From NCBI GenBank assembly GCA_005885515.1, contig VAWK01000004.1, positions 1-49,446 on the forward strand: DNA of 49,446 nucleotides, in the 5' to 3' direction. The notes below the pieces were generated by a model, which saw only the letters and a list, made by a program, of their open reading frames with translations, did not search any database and had not been told where the DNA came from. Made by a program: the position numbers and the translations under genes. Shown piece after piece: positions 7,829-15,350 of this stretch. Within the stretch, counting starts at the first letter, position 1. Every line of letters starts with the position of its first letter. Source of the stretch: Actinomycetota bacterium (GTDB taxonomy: Bacteria; Actinomycetota; Thermoleophilia; Solirubrobacterales; Solirubrobacteraceae).

Positions 7829-7834
7829 TAGGGT
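7829..7834 (+). promoter_or_regulatory. -10 element of leaderless type before the YbdK-like gene
   Basis: TAGGGT ends 6 nt before ATG 7841, placing the predicted transcription start at or next to the start codon. No ribosome-binding sequence is present, in keeping with a leaderless transcript. Confidence 0.5.
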
Positions 7835-7840
7835 GGCCTC

Positions 7841-8919
7841 ATGGAGCACCACTTTGTTGGGCCTCGGTACACGGTGGGGATCGAGGAGGAGCTGATGATC
7901 CTCAATTCCTCCTCGCTCGACCTGACCAACGCGATCGACTCGATCCTCGGCGCGGAGCCGCCATCGGGTGAGATCAAGCCGGAGTTCCTGGAGTCGGTCC
8001 TGGAGATCGCCACCGCGCCGTGTCCCGATGTGCCCGCGGTGGGCGCCGAGCTTGTGTCGCTGCGCGGACTCGCGCGCGACCGAGCGCGGGCTCGGAATCT
8101 CGAGATCGGGGCGGCCGGCACCCACCCGTTTGCCCGCTGGGAGGACCAGCGCGTCGTGAGCGACGATCGCTACCGCGGCCTCATTCGCTCGCTGGGCTTC
8201 GTGGCGCGGCAGGAGCTCGTGTTCGGGATGCACGTGCACGTCGGCATGGCCGACCCGCAGGAGGCGGTCTATGTCGCCAACGCGCTGCGCCCGCACATCC
8301 CGCTGCTCATCGCCCTGTCGGCCAACTCGCCGCTGTGATGTCCAGCCGCGTGCCAATCTTCAGGGCCTTTCCGCGGGTGGGCCTGCCGCCTCGATTCGAG
8401 GACTGGGCAGACTTCGAGCGTCGCGTAGAGACGCTCAGCGAGAGCGGGGTGATCGAGGACTACACGTTCCTGTGGTACGACGTGCGCCCACATCCACGCC
8501 TAGGCACGATCGAGATCAGGGCGATGGACTCCCAGACCCGCGTCGAGCACACGATCGCCCTGAGCGCGTTCGTGATCTCGCTCGTGAAGCTCCTCACCGA
8601 GCAGTTCGCCACGGGCGCGCCGTCGCCCGATCCGCCCTGGGAGATACTCGACGAGAACCGCTGGCTGGCCGCGCGCCACGGCCTCGAGGCCGAGCTGGTC
8701 GACCACCGCTCAGCGAGCCGCACCGGCGTCAGGCAGCTGACGGAGTCCTTGCTGAAGCGCCTCGCCCCGCACGCGAGCGAGCTCGGGTGCTCGCAGGAGC
8801 TGGATGGCATCCGCGATCTGTTGCGGGGCGGCAACGGAGCCCTGCGCCAGCAGATGGTCTACGAGGCCAACCACGACCTGCGCGAGCTGATGGCCGAAAT
8901 CGTGGCGCGAACCGCATAG
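7841..8919 (+). pseudogene. Interrupted YbdK-type carboxylate-amine ligase (GCS2 family)
   Basis: The first 165 codons (to TGA 8336-8338) encode the N-terminal half of a glutamate-cysteine-ligase-like protein (YTVGIEEELMILN, FGMHVHVGM, LLIALSANSP). The rest of the family continues in another frame as SSRVPIFRAFPRVGLPPRFEDW through to TAG at 8919. Family members have a W-R-G-x-x-T-G stretch between SANSPL and SSR-PIF; here it is missing, which fits an about 22-nt deletion that also shifts the frame. An ATG at 8338 overlaps the TGA (TGATG), so the second half could in principle be translated as a separate 193-residue chain. Loss of a conserved stretch argues for inactivation, or an assembly error. 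Confidence 0.85.
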
Positions 8920-9000
8920 GCGGCGCTGCGCCAGCTGCATAGGCGGCGCCGGGCCAACCGCATAGGCCGCGCTGGGCGGACTGCGTAGGCCGCGCTAGGG
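8914..9000 (+). repeat. 23-bp tandem repeat, about 3.8 copies
   Basis: Units begin at 8914, 8937, 8960 and 8983, each starting GCATAGGC or GCGTAGGC followed by sGCGCy and a more variable tail; spacing is exactly 23 bp. The first unit includes the stop codon of the broken ligase gene, and the last carries the TAGGGT promoter element of the GST-like gene. Copies differ at several positions, so the array is not brand new. Confidence 0.85.
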
Positions 9001-9001
9001 T
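8996..9001 (+). promoter_or_regulatory. -10 element before the GST-like gene
   Basis: TAGGGT lies in the last unit of the 23-bp repeat and ends 9 nt before GTG 9011, again a leaderless or near-leaderless spacing. This supports 9011 rather than 9002 as the start. Confidence 0.45.
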
Positions 9002-9010
9002 GTGCGAGCG

Positions 9011-9328
9011 GTGACGCTGTACACGTGCACCGATGGGAAGTCGCTCGGCGGTCTGCCCGCTCCGATCGCCCATCCCTGCGGCAGGGCCGCCAAAGCGCTC
9101 GACGACGCGGGCCACGCGTATGAGTGGAAGAAGGTCAAGGGCGGAACTCTGAAGTTCTGGACCTGGCCGAGCCGCGGGCGCGACCGCGCCGAGGTCGAGA
9201 AGCTCAGCGGACAGCGCGGCGTCCCGCTCCTGGTGCTCGACAGCGGCGAGGTCATCGTGGGCTCAGGCCCGATCGTGGAGTGGGCGCGCGCCAACCCGGC
9301 CACGCCGGCCCCGTCCCAGACCGCCTGA
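9011..9328 (+). CDS. Glutathione S-transferase N-terminal / thioredoxin-fold protein
   Basis: 105 residues beginning VTLYTCTDGKSLGG. The layout is a strand, a Cys-containing loop with another Cys at HPCGRAAKALDDAGHAYEW, then GVPLLVLDSGEVIVGSGPIVEWA, the cis-Pro and Glu/Ser substrate-anchoring part of GST N-domains. There is no C-terminal helical GST domain, so it is a stand-alone thioredoxin-fold protein. In its family such proteins act in thiol chemistry, but partner and substrate are unknown. An alternative GTG start at 9002 adds three residues. Confidence 0.75.
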   Translation: MTLYTCTDGKSLGGLPAPIAHPCGRAAKALDDAGHAYEWKKVKGGTLKFWTWPSRGRDRAEVEKLSGQRGVPLLVLDSGEVIVGSGPIVEWARANPATPAPSQTA

Positions 9329-9361
9329 CCGCCAGACCGCCCGAGCGCGCGTCCGCCGGGC

Positions 9362-9688
9362 TCACCCGCAGCTAGCGCGGATGATCGCGAGCGCAGCTGG
9401 AGGGTCGCGCGGCAGCTCCGCGAGCGCTCGCGCCAGCTCGGCGGCGGTGTCGATCGTCGGCCGGCGGCGCTCGAGGATCCAGCGCTCAAGCCAGCGAAGC
9501 GCCCACGCGTCGTAGGCATCGGGCTGCTGATCGGCGATCAGCGGCAGCAGGCCCAGCGCCAGCCGGAGGTCGAGTCGCCTGCCTGGCTGGCGGGTGAGCT
9601 CCTTGGCATACGCCAACGCAAAGTCCAGCTCACCGCGCTCGATCGCCCGTTCGAGCTCTCTGACTGGACGGTACGGCGCCTGGCTCAT
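9362..9688 (-). CDS. Conserved-looking hypothetical helical protein with SOS-type operator
   Basis: 108 residues from ATG 9688 (MSQAPYRPVRELERAIERGE); an in-frame ATG at 9706 would add six. The product looks wholly alpha-helical, with paired helices (ELDFALAYAKELTRQ, LALGLLPLIADQQ, ALRWLERWILERR), and resembles a small repeat or adaptor-like protein; no enzyme motif is seen. Its start codon lies directly beside a perfect SOS-box palindrome (9690-9703), so it may be LexA-controlled and act in the DNA-damage response. Function unknown. Confidence 0.6.
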   Translation of the reverse strand: MSQAPYRPVRELERAIERGELDFALAYAKELTRQPGRRLDLRLALGLLPLIADQQPDAYDAWALRWLERWILERRRPTIDTAAELARALAELPRDPPAALAIIRASCG

Positions 9689-9689
9689 G

Positions 9690-9703
9690 CGAACGTATGT
9701 TCG
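9690..9703 (-). promoter_or_regulatory. SOS box (LexA/DinR-type operator)
   Basis: CGAACGTATGTTCG matches the Gram-positive/actinobacterial LexA consensus CGAACrnryGTTyG at every position and sits in a longer inverted repeat, ATGCGAAC-gtat-GTTCGCAT (9687-9706). It lies between the cupin gene and the 9362-9688 gene and ends 1 nt before the latter's ATG, so it most likely controls that gene. A TTGACC hexamer about 18 nt further upstream could be a -35 element. Confidence 0.65.
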
Positions 9704-9711
9704 CATGAAGG

Positions 9712-10110
9712 TCAAGCGGCGCCGCTGCTTGCCCCCTCCTGCTGCTTGGCCGCGTGGCGACGAGCGTAGAGCTTCTGCGTGATCGTCATCGCTCCCGGGT
9801 GCCCGCGCCCGGGCCACGGCGTGAGCAGGAGCAGCAGTCGCGCCTTGCTGAGCGCCAGGACCTCGTGGCGCTCGCTCGGCTCGAGCTCGACCAGGAGCCC
9901 CGCGCCGCCGCGGACGCGCCCGCCGGCGGCCGTGGTCACCTCGATCTCACCGTCGATGACCACGATCCAGGCACGCTCGTGCACCTCGTGGTCGCGCAGC
10001 TTCTCCCCTTCAGCGAGGTCGAGCGCGAGCGCGCGCGCCTCGTCGCTGGAGGAGAGGATCTCCGGCAGCCGCGGCTTGAGATCCAGCTTGCTCGTCTGCC
10101 AGCTCTTCAT
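9712..10110 (-). CDS. Cupin-domain protein
   Basis: 132 residues from ATG 10110. The middle part has the small beta-barrel pattern of cupins (LAEGEKLRDHEVHERAWIVVIDGEIEVTTAAGG followed by GLLVELEPSERHEVLAL): the first motif H-x3-E... and the second motif's late His are visible, although the metal-ligand set looks incomplete. The C-terminus is a basic tail with no assignment. A TATCGT element (10119-10124) ends 8 nt before the start. Likely a small sensor or storage-type cupin; ligand unknown. Confidence 0.7.
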   Translation of the reverse strand: MKSWQTSKLDLKPRLPEILSSSDEARALALDLAEGEKLRDHEVHERAWIVVIDGEIEVTTAAGGRVRGGAGLLVELEPSERHEVLALSKARLLLLLTPWPGRGHPGAMTITQKLYARRHAAKQQEGASSGAA

Positions 10111-10118
10111 CGGCTGCG

Positions 10119-10124
10119 ACGATA
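10119..10124 (-). promoter_or_regulatory. -10 element before the cupin gene
   Basis: TATCGT ends 8 nt before ATG 10110, giving a leaderless or near-leaderless transcript. No ribosome-binding site is seen. Confidence 0.4.
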
Positions 10125-10148
10125 CTCCAAGCGCCGGGCCAGCATCCG

Positions 10149-10188
10149 CTGACCGCACCCCGGACTTCCTGACCGCTTCCCGGACTCT
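10149..10188 (+). repeat. 20-bp direct repeat, two copies
   Basis: Two adjacent 20-bp units, both of the form CTGACCGCnnCCCGGACTnn, fill most of the gap between the cupin gene and the membrane-protein gene at 10204. They may be an operator pair for the latter or a chance duplication. Confidence 0.6.
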
Positions 10189-10203
10189 GATACACCCCGC
10201 CGC

Positions 10204-11289
10204 ATGAGCAGCGCGCCGGGCCTGCCGAAGAACCCCGCACCCCCGCCCCGACCGCGGCGGCTTGGACTCAGGCACATCCTCGTGCCCGCCGTCGCGCTGG
10301 CGGTCGCCGGTCTGGTCGTGTTCGCGCTCTCGCGCCTGGACCTGCACGCGATCGGCCATGACCTGCTCACCGCCAGCCCGGGATGGGTGGCGCTGTCGCT
10401 GCTGCTTATGGCCCTGTCCCTGCTGTGCCGCTCGATCTCCTGGCAGCAGACGCTGCGCGCCGCCCTTCCCGATACGCATATCGCCTGGCCCTCGGTGGTC
10501 CGGGCGACGATGATCGGGGTGATGGGCTCAGCCGTGTTCCCGGGGCGCGTCGGCGAGCCCACGCGCGTGCTGGTGCTCGCGCGGCGGCTGGAGGGCCGCA
10601 CGCGCCACCTGCTCGCGGTCATCGCGGGGACCGTTTTCTCCCAGACTCTGATCAACCTGCTCGCGCTGGCGATCCTGGCCGCGGTCACGTTCAGCAGCGT
10701 CTCCATCTTCCACGGCCACGAAGCGGGGCTGGCGGGCGCGCTGGCGGTTCCTGCGCTGATCTGTCTCCTCGTGCTGGGCGGGCCCTCGCTGCTGCGGCTG
10801 GCCCGCCGCTCGCGCCTTGCGCGCGTGCGCCGCACGGCGATCGCCATCACGCGCCTGCTCGGTCTCGCGCGGCGCGGGCTGGCAGTGTTCACGCGCCCGC
10901 GACACGGGCTGCCTGCCGTCGCATCGCAGCTGCTGGCCTGGGCGCTGCAGTGGGGCTCCTGCTACATGGTCGTGCTCGCCCTGGGGCTGCAAAAGCAGGC
11001 GACTCCGGCGACCGCGGCCGCGATCCTGCTGGCGGTCAATGTGAGCGCGGTGCTGCCGGCGACGCCGTCGAACGTCGGCGTGTTCCAGGCCGCTTGCCTG
11101 GTCGTGCTCGCCGCGTACGGGGTCGGCGCCGGCCCGGGTCTCGCTTACGGGATCATCCTGCAGGCCGTCGAGGTCGTCACGGCGCTGGCGCTGGGCGCGC
11201 CCGCGCTGCTGGCCGAGGGCCTGAGCTGGCGCGACATACGCCGCATGCCGCCGGCGGCGCCGGAGGAGGTCACGGAGGAGGTCGTCTAG
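10204..11289 (+). CDS. LPG-synthase-TM-like membrane protein, candidate HpnL
   Basis: 361 residues with a basic, Pro-rich cytoplasmic start and about eight hydrophobic segments. It carries the signatures of the lysylphosphatidylglycerol-synthase transmembrane family (UPF0104): SAVFPGRVGEPTRVLVLARR (about 113-132) and LPATPSNVGVFQAACL (about 284-299). Members of this family are found as HpnL in hopanoid clusters. Here it ends 12 bp from hpnH and is convergent with the hopanoid operon, which favours a role in hopanoid transport or placement, though the family is broad and glycolipid roles also occur. No ribosome-binding site is evident. Confidence 0.8.
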   Translation: MSSAPGLPKNPAPPPRPRRLGLRHILVPAVALAVAGLVVFALSRLDLHAIGHDLLTASPGWVALSLLLMALSLLCRSISWQQTLRAALPDTHIAWPSVVRATMIGVMGSAVFPGRVGEPTRVLVLARRLEGRTRHLLAVIAGTVFSQTLINLLALAILAAVTFSSVSIFHGHEAGLAGALAVPALICLLVLGGPSLLRLARRSRLARVRRTAIAITRLLGLARRGLAVFTRPRHGLPAVASQLLAWALQWGSCYMVVLALGLQKQATPATAAAILLAVNVSAVLPATPSNVGVFQAACLVVLAAYGVGAGPGLAYGIILQAVEVVTALALGAPALLAEGLSWRDIRRMPPAAPEEVTEEVV

Positions 11290-11301
11290 CGAGCGCCCGG
11301 C

Positions 11302-12303
11302 TCAGCCGACCAGCGCGCGCAGCGACTGGCGCAGCGAACGGGTGGTTTGCAGGACCGCGGTGGGCTCGTAGCCGCAGTGGGCCATGCAGTTCTCGCAGCG
11401 CGGATCCCTGCCGCGCCCGTAGGCGCTCCAGTCGGTCGTCTCGATCAGCTCCTTGTAGGTGCTGGCATAGCCGTCGGCCATCAGGTAGCAGGGCCGCTGC
11501 CAGCCGAACAGCGAGTAGCTGGGGATTCCCCAGGCGGTGCAGTCGAATTCCGCCTTCCCTTCGAGGAAGTCGAGGAACAGCGGGCTGTGGTTCAGCCGCC
11601 AGCGCTTGCGCCGTCCCCCGGCGAAGGCCTCGCGGAACAGGCTGCGCGTCTGGGAGACGCCGAGGAAGTGCTCCTGGTCGGGCGCTTTCTCGTACGCGTA
11701 CGCCGGCGAGATCATCATCTCGTCGACCTCCAGCTCGTCGTTGAGGAAGTCCAGCACCTCGCGCACCGTCTTGGGCGAGTCGTGTGTGAAGAACGTGGTG
11801 TTGGTGGTCACGCGAAAGCCGCCGGCCTTGGCGACCCTGATCGCCGCCACCGCCTTGTCGAACACCCCCTCCCGTTCGACGGAGGCGTCGTGCCGCTCGC
11901 GCAGGCCATCGATGTGGATCGCCCACGCGAAGTACGGGTTCGGTGTGAAGTTGTGCAGCTTCTTCTCCAGCAGCAGCGCGTTGGTGCACAGGTAGACGAA
12001 CTTCTTGCGCGCCACCAGCTCGCCGGCGATGAGGTGGATCTCGGGGTGGATCAGCGGCTCGCCGCCTGCGATCGAGACCATCGGCGCGCCGCTCTCCTCG
12101 ATCGCGCTCACGGCCTGGTCCACCGACATGCGCTGGCGCAGCACGTGGTCGGGGTGCTGGATCTTGCCGCAGCCCGCGCACTCGAGGTTGCACTGGAACA
12201 GCGGCTCGAGCTCGACGAGCAGGGGGAACATCTCGCGTTTGGCCAGCCGCTGGCGCATCAGGTACCAGCCCATGCGCGCGCTCTGCCGGATCGTTACCGC
12301 CAT
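11302..12303 (-). CDS. hpnH: Adenosyl-hopene transferase HpnH (radical SAM)
   Basis: 333 residues from ATG 12303. The radical-SAM cluster motif C-x3-C-x2-C is at about 38, 42 and 45 (FQCNLECAGC), followed by VSIAGGEPLIHPEI, the SAM-contacting GGEP segment. A C-terminal Cys group (DPRCENCMAHCGYEP) is typical of HpnH. The enzyme joins the 5'-deoxyadenosyl group to diploptene to make adenosylhopane, the first step toward extended bacteriohopanepolyols. It is the last gene of the hopanoid run, 10 bp after hpnG, which handles the next reaction. Confidence 0.96.
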   Translation of the reverse strand: MAVTIRQSARMGWYLMRQRLAKREMFPLLVELEPLFQCNLECAGCGKIQHPDHVLRQRMSVDQAVSAIEESGAPMVSIAGGEPLIHPEIHLIAGELVARKKFVYLCTNALLLEKKLHNFTPNPYFAWAIHIDGLRERHDASVEREGVFDKAVAAIRVAKAGGFRVTTNTTFFTHDSPKTVREVLDFLNDELEVDEMMISPAYAYEKAPDQEHFLGVSQTRSLFREAFAGGRRKRWRLNHSPLFLDFLEGKAEFDCTAWGIPSYSLFGWQRPCYLMADGYASTYKELIETTDWSAYGRGRDPRCENCMAHCGYEPTAVLQTTRSLRQSLRALVG

Positions 12304-12313
12304 CGCGCCTACC

Positions 12314-12904
12314 TTACCCGCCCGGCACCCAGCCGTGAACCGCGGCGGCGGCCACGCGACGTAGCGCCGCCGCGGCCGTGGGCGCAGAGATCGCGATCCC
12401 CGGCCGCAGCAGCTCGCGACTGGGGCTGTCGAGCACCACCCGCACCACGCCAAACGGACGCCCGGCCGCTCCGGGCGCGAGCCAGGCGGACTCCATGTCG
12501 ACCGCGATCGCGCCGGCGGCGTGTAGCTGGGCGCGCCGCTCCCCGAGCGCCAGGCGAGCCACGCTCACGACCGCCCCGCAACGCACGCGCATCCCCTGGC
12601 CCGCTACCGCCGCTGCCAGCTCGCCCGCGCCATCGCAGCGGATGCGCTCGCCGTCGTCGCGGTCGTCCGTCGTCGCCCACACCTCCGTGGCGACCACCAC
12701 GTCGCCGGGTCGCGCGCGCTCGTCGAGGCCGCCGCAGAAGCCGAGCACGAGCAGGGCGTCGCCCGGCTCGGACATCAGCGTGGCGGCCGCGGCGCGCGAG
12801 CGCCTGGCGCCCATGCCGGTCCGGTGCACGCTCGCGCCGCGCGCCGCCGAGCGGATCAGCGCCGCCTCGAGGCGCATCGGCGAGGCGATCAGCAGCGAGC
12901 CCAT
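12314..12904 (-). CDS. hpnG: Adenosylhopane nucleosidase HpnG
   Basis: 196 residues, a compact nucleoside-phosphorylase fold: HRTGMGARRS (nucleoside/phosphate loop), LLVLGFCGGLDERARPGDVVVATEVW, and AGAIAVDMESAW with the conserved substrate-binding Met-Glu. HpnG removes adenine from adenosylhopane to give ribosylhopane or its phosphate, on the route to bacteriohopanetetrol. The position between hpnE and hpnH supports HpnG rather than an MTA/SAH nucleosidase. It starts 2 bp after the hpnE stop. Confidence 0.92.
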   Translation of the reverse strand: MGSLLIASPMRLEAALIRSAARGASVHRTGMGARRSRAAAATLMSEPGDALLVLGFCGGLDERARPGDVVVATEVWATTDDRDDGERIRCDGAGELAAAVAGQGMRVRCGAVVSVARLALGERRAQLHAAGAIAVDMESAWLAPGAAGRPFGVVRVVLDSPSRELLRPGIAISAPTAAAALRRVAAAAVHGWVPGG

Positions 12905-12906
12905 GC

Positions 12907-14304
12907 CTACGCGCGCGTTCCCGACAGCGCCGCCGAGGCGATCGCCGGATCAGCACTGGCCGGCGGGGCGGGCTCGAGCTGCAGCTCATCCAGCGCCGCC
13001 CGGGCGGCCGCGTGGCCGCTCAACACGGCCCCCTCGAGCGTCGCCGGCCAGCCGGTGTCGGTCCACGCGCCCGCCAGGAACAGGCCCGGGACAGACGTGC
13101 GCGTGCCCGGTCGCAGCGCGGCCGTCCCGGGTGCAGCGCGAAAGGTCGCGGCATGCTCGCGCGTCACCATGAAACGCTCGACCTTCGCCGCGCGCGCCCG
13201 CGGCAGCAACTCGCGCAGGGCGGGCAGGTAGGTCTCGCGCAGGGCGTCCACGCTCATCTGCATCTCTCGCTCCGCGCACGACAGCGACACCGCGAGATAC
13301 TGGCATCCCGGCGGGACCCCACCGGCAGCAGTGCGGTCGAGCACGTACTGCACCGGGGTGCGGACCCCGGCCGCGAACGGCTCCTCGCACACGACCCGGT
13401 CGTAGACGACGTGCAGGTTCACGATCGGCGAGCTCTCCAGCGCGCCGAGCCTGCGCGCGGTGTCGGGCAGCAGCGTCGCCAGCATCGCGGCGGCGCGCGC
13501 GTGCGGAAGCGCGACGATCGCCGCGTCGGCGCCCAGCGCGTCCGCCGGGCGGCGCACGACCAGGCCCGGATTGGCCTTCTGCAGCCTCTCGGCGCGCCAG
13601 CCGAGCAGGACCTCGACGCCGGCTCCGGCCAGCGCCCGTTCGGCAGGCTCGCCGATCGTCCGGCTCAGCGGTGCGGCGTGGAACCCGATATCGCCGGCAT
13701 CCGCTCGCGACAGCAGCGCGGTGTGGAACACGAACGCGCCGAGCGCGAGCGATGCTCCGGCGGCTGGGGCGTTCAGGGTCGGGCGCACGATCACGTCCCA
13801 CAGGGCCTGCACCTCGTCCGTGCCCTGACCATGCCGCGCCAGCCAGTCGGCGAACGTGACGCGATCGAGCTCGCGCCGGCTCAGGTCAAGCCGCGCGAGC
13901 GCCATCGCCGTGCGGCCCGCGCGCAGGCGCTGGGCCAGCGTCAGGTGGCGGTAGCGCGCGAGCGAGCCCGCCATGTGCAGCGGAGCCGGGAGGATCCCGC
14001 GGCGCAGCTCTGCCTTCCGCGCCCCGGGGCTCAGCACGGGAACGCTGAGCCGGTGCTGGAGGAAGACGTTGGGCTCACTGCCCAGACGTGCCAGCAGCGC
14101 GCGATAGGCGCCGCAGCAACGCATGAACACGTGCTGGCCATTGTCGAGCTGCATGCCGTCTCGCTCGAACGAGTACGCGGCCCCACCCAGCCTGCGCCTG
14201 ACCTCGACCAGGCTCACCCGCGCACCCGCAGCCGCGCAGTCCAGCGCCGCCGCGATCCCCGCCAGGCCGCCGCCGATCACCACGATGCGGCGCCCTGCGC
14301 TCAC
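12907..14304 (-). CDS. hpnE: Squalene-forming FAD-dependent oxidoreductase HpnE
   Basis: 465 residues from GTG 14304, which overlaps the hpnD stop as GTGA. The N-terminal FAD motif is IVVIGGGLAGIAAALDCAAAG (GxGxxG), followed by GGAAYSFERDGMQLDNGQHVFM, a typical squalene-associated desaturase segment; the C-terminal FAD-contact region is FLAGAWTDTGWPATLEGAVLSG. HpnE converts hydroxysqualene to squalene in the HpnCDE route that replaces squalene synthase. The context between hpnD and hpnG leaves little doubt. Confidence 0.95.
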   Translation of the reverse strand: MSAGRRIVVIGGGLAGIAAALDCAAAGARVSLVEVRRRLGGAAYSFERDGMQLDNGQHVFMRCCGAYRALLARLGSEPNVFLQHRLSVPVLSPGARKAELRRGILPAPLHMAGSLARYRHLTLAQRLRAGRTAMALARLDLSRRELDRVTFADWLARHGQGTDEVQALWDVIVRPTLNAPAAGASLALGAFVFHTALLSRADAGDIGFHAAPLSRTIGEPAERALAGAGVEVLLGWRAERLQKANPGLVVRRPADALGADAAIVALPHARAAAMLATLLPDTARRLGALESSPIVNLHVVYDRVVCEEPFAAGVRTPVQYVLDRTAAGGVPPGCQYLAVSLSCAEREMQMSVDALRETYLPALRELLPRARAAKVERFMVTREHAATFRAAPGTAALRPGTRTSVPGLFLAGAWTDTGWPATLEGAVLSGHAAARAALDELQLEPAPPASADPAIASAALSGTRA

Positions 14305-15350
14305 CGGCGCCCGCCGATCGCCTCGCCCGCGCCCGCGCGCCTGCGGCGAGTGCGCGCCTCGGAGGCCAGCATGCTGCTCGCCGCCACCCACGCCTTCTCC
14401 CACGGTGCGAGCGCCACGCGCCGGGCGAGCGCCCGCTCAGGATCGGCGGCGATACGCTCGAGCAGCCGCTCGTAGATGCCGGCCATCGCCAGCACGCAGG
14501 CGGCGCTGCGCCGGTCCACGAGCCCCGCCAGCGCGATGCCGCGGTCGAACCATTGCCGCGCTCGCTCGGCCTCGAAGCGCACCAGGGCCGAAAGCCGGCT
14601 GGCATCCGCCGCGCCCGGCGCGGAGCCGTTGCCGTTCCTGCCCCTGGCGCGCGTATCCCCGTTCGTGTCGGCGCCAGCGGAGCTCGTGCCGCTTGCGACC
14701 GCTGCCAGCACGAGCGGCCCCCCCTGCCCTGCCGCGGCCACCAGCCCGAAGCGCCGCAGGTCCTCGGCCGGAAGGTACATGCGGCCGCTCTCGGCGTCCT
14801 CGCGCAGGTCGCGCAGGATGTTCGTCAGCTGCATCGCCACGCCCAGGTCGTCGGCGAGCGCCTGCGCATCTGCTGCCCGGGACGCGTGCCGTGAACGAAG
14901 CTCGAACACGGCCAGGCACAGGCGCCCGATCGCGCCTGCCACGCGCCGGCAGTACAGCAGCAGATCCTCAAAGCGCTCATAGGAGCAGCCGGCCACGTCC
15001 ATGCGCACTCCCTCGATCAGCTCGCCGAGCGCGTCGACCGGCAGCGCGAAGCGGGCGCTGGCGTCCCGCAGCGCCACGATCACCGGGTCCGGGCTTGCGC
15101 GCTGCGCGCGCCCGGGCGCCAGCTGATCGAGCGCGCGCGCCTGCTGCTCGAGCTGCTCGAGCTTCTGCCGGGGCTCGAGCTCGCCGTCGCCGATGTCGTC
15201 CACGTGGCGCGCGAAGGCGTACACGGCGCACATCGCCCGGCGCTTGGTCGCGGGCAGCAGACGTATGCCGTAGTAGAAGTTGGCCGCGCGCGCGCGTGTG
15301 ATCGCTTCGCAGCGCTTGTATGCCGCGGCGACGTCGGCCGCCTCGCTCAC
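14301..15350 (-). CDS. hpnD: Presqualene diphosphate synthase HpnD
   Basis: 349 residues from GTG 15350, overlapping the hpnC stop (GTGA). It has the trans-isoprenyl-diphosphate head-to-head synthase fold with both Asp-rich motifs: VDDIGD (about 50-55) and DDLGVAMQLTNILRDLREDAE (about 167 on), followed by GRMYLPAEDLRRFG. HpnD condenses two farnesyl diphosphates to presqualene diphosphate. A low-complexity insertion of about 45 residues rich in Gly, Ala, Ser and Asn (about 225-270) sits after the second motif in a region likely to be a loop. Confidence 0.95.
   Translation of the reverse strand: MSEAADVAAAYKRCEAITRARAANFYYGIRLLPATKRRAMCAVYAFARHVDDIGDGELEPRQKLEQLEQQARALDQLAPGRAQRASPDPVIVALRDASARFALPVDALGELIEGVRMDVAGCSYERFEDLLLYCRRVAGAIGRLCLAVFELRSRHASRAADAQALADDLGVAMQLTNILRDLREDAESGRMYLPAEDLRRFGLVAAAGQGGPLVLAAVASGTSSAGADTNGDTRARGRNGNGSAPGAADASRLSALVRFEAERARQWFDRGIALAGLVDRRSAACVLAMAGIYERLLERIAADPERALARRVALAPWEKAWVAASSMLASEARTRRRRAGAGEAIGGRR

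Noticed and set aside
7708-7842. A 44-codon minus-strand ORF between the M32 and YbdK-like genes
   Set aside because: No ribosome-binding site, basic low-complexity translation, and it overlaps the promoter and start of the YbdK-like gene.
8914-9000. CRISPR array
   Set aside because: The 23-bp units are directly adjacent with no unique spacers and no cas genes are in the window.
11347-14475. A 1042-codon open frame on the plus strand opposite hpnH-hpnG-hpnE
   Set aside because: Long open frames on the opposite strand are expected at this GC content. The translation is Arg/Gln/His-rich with no domain, while the minus-strand frames are clear hopanoid enzymes.
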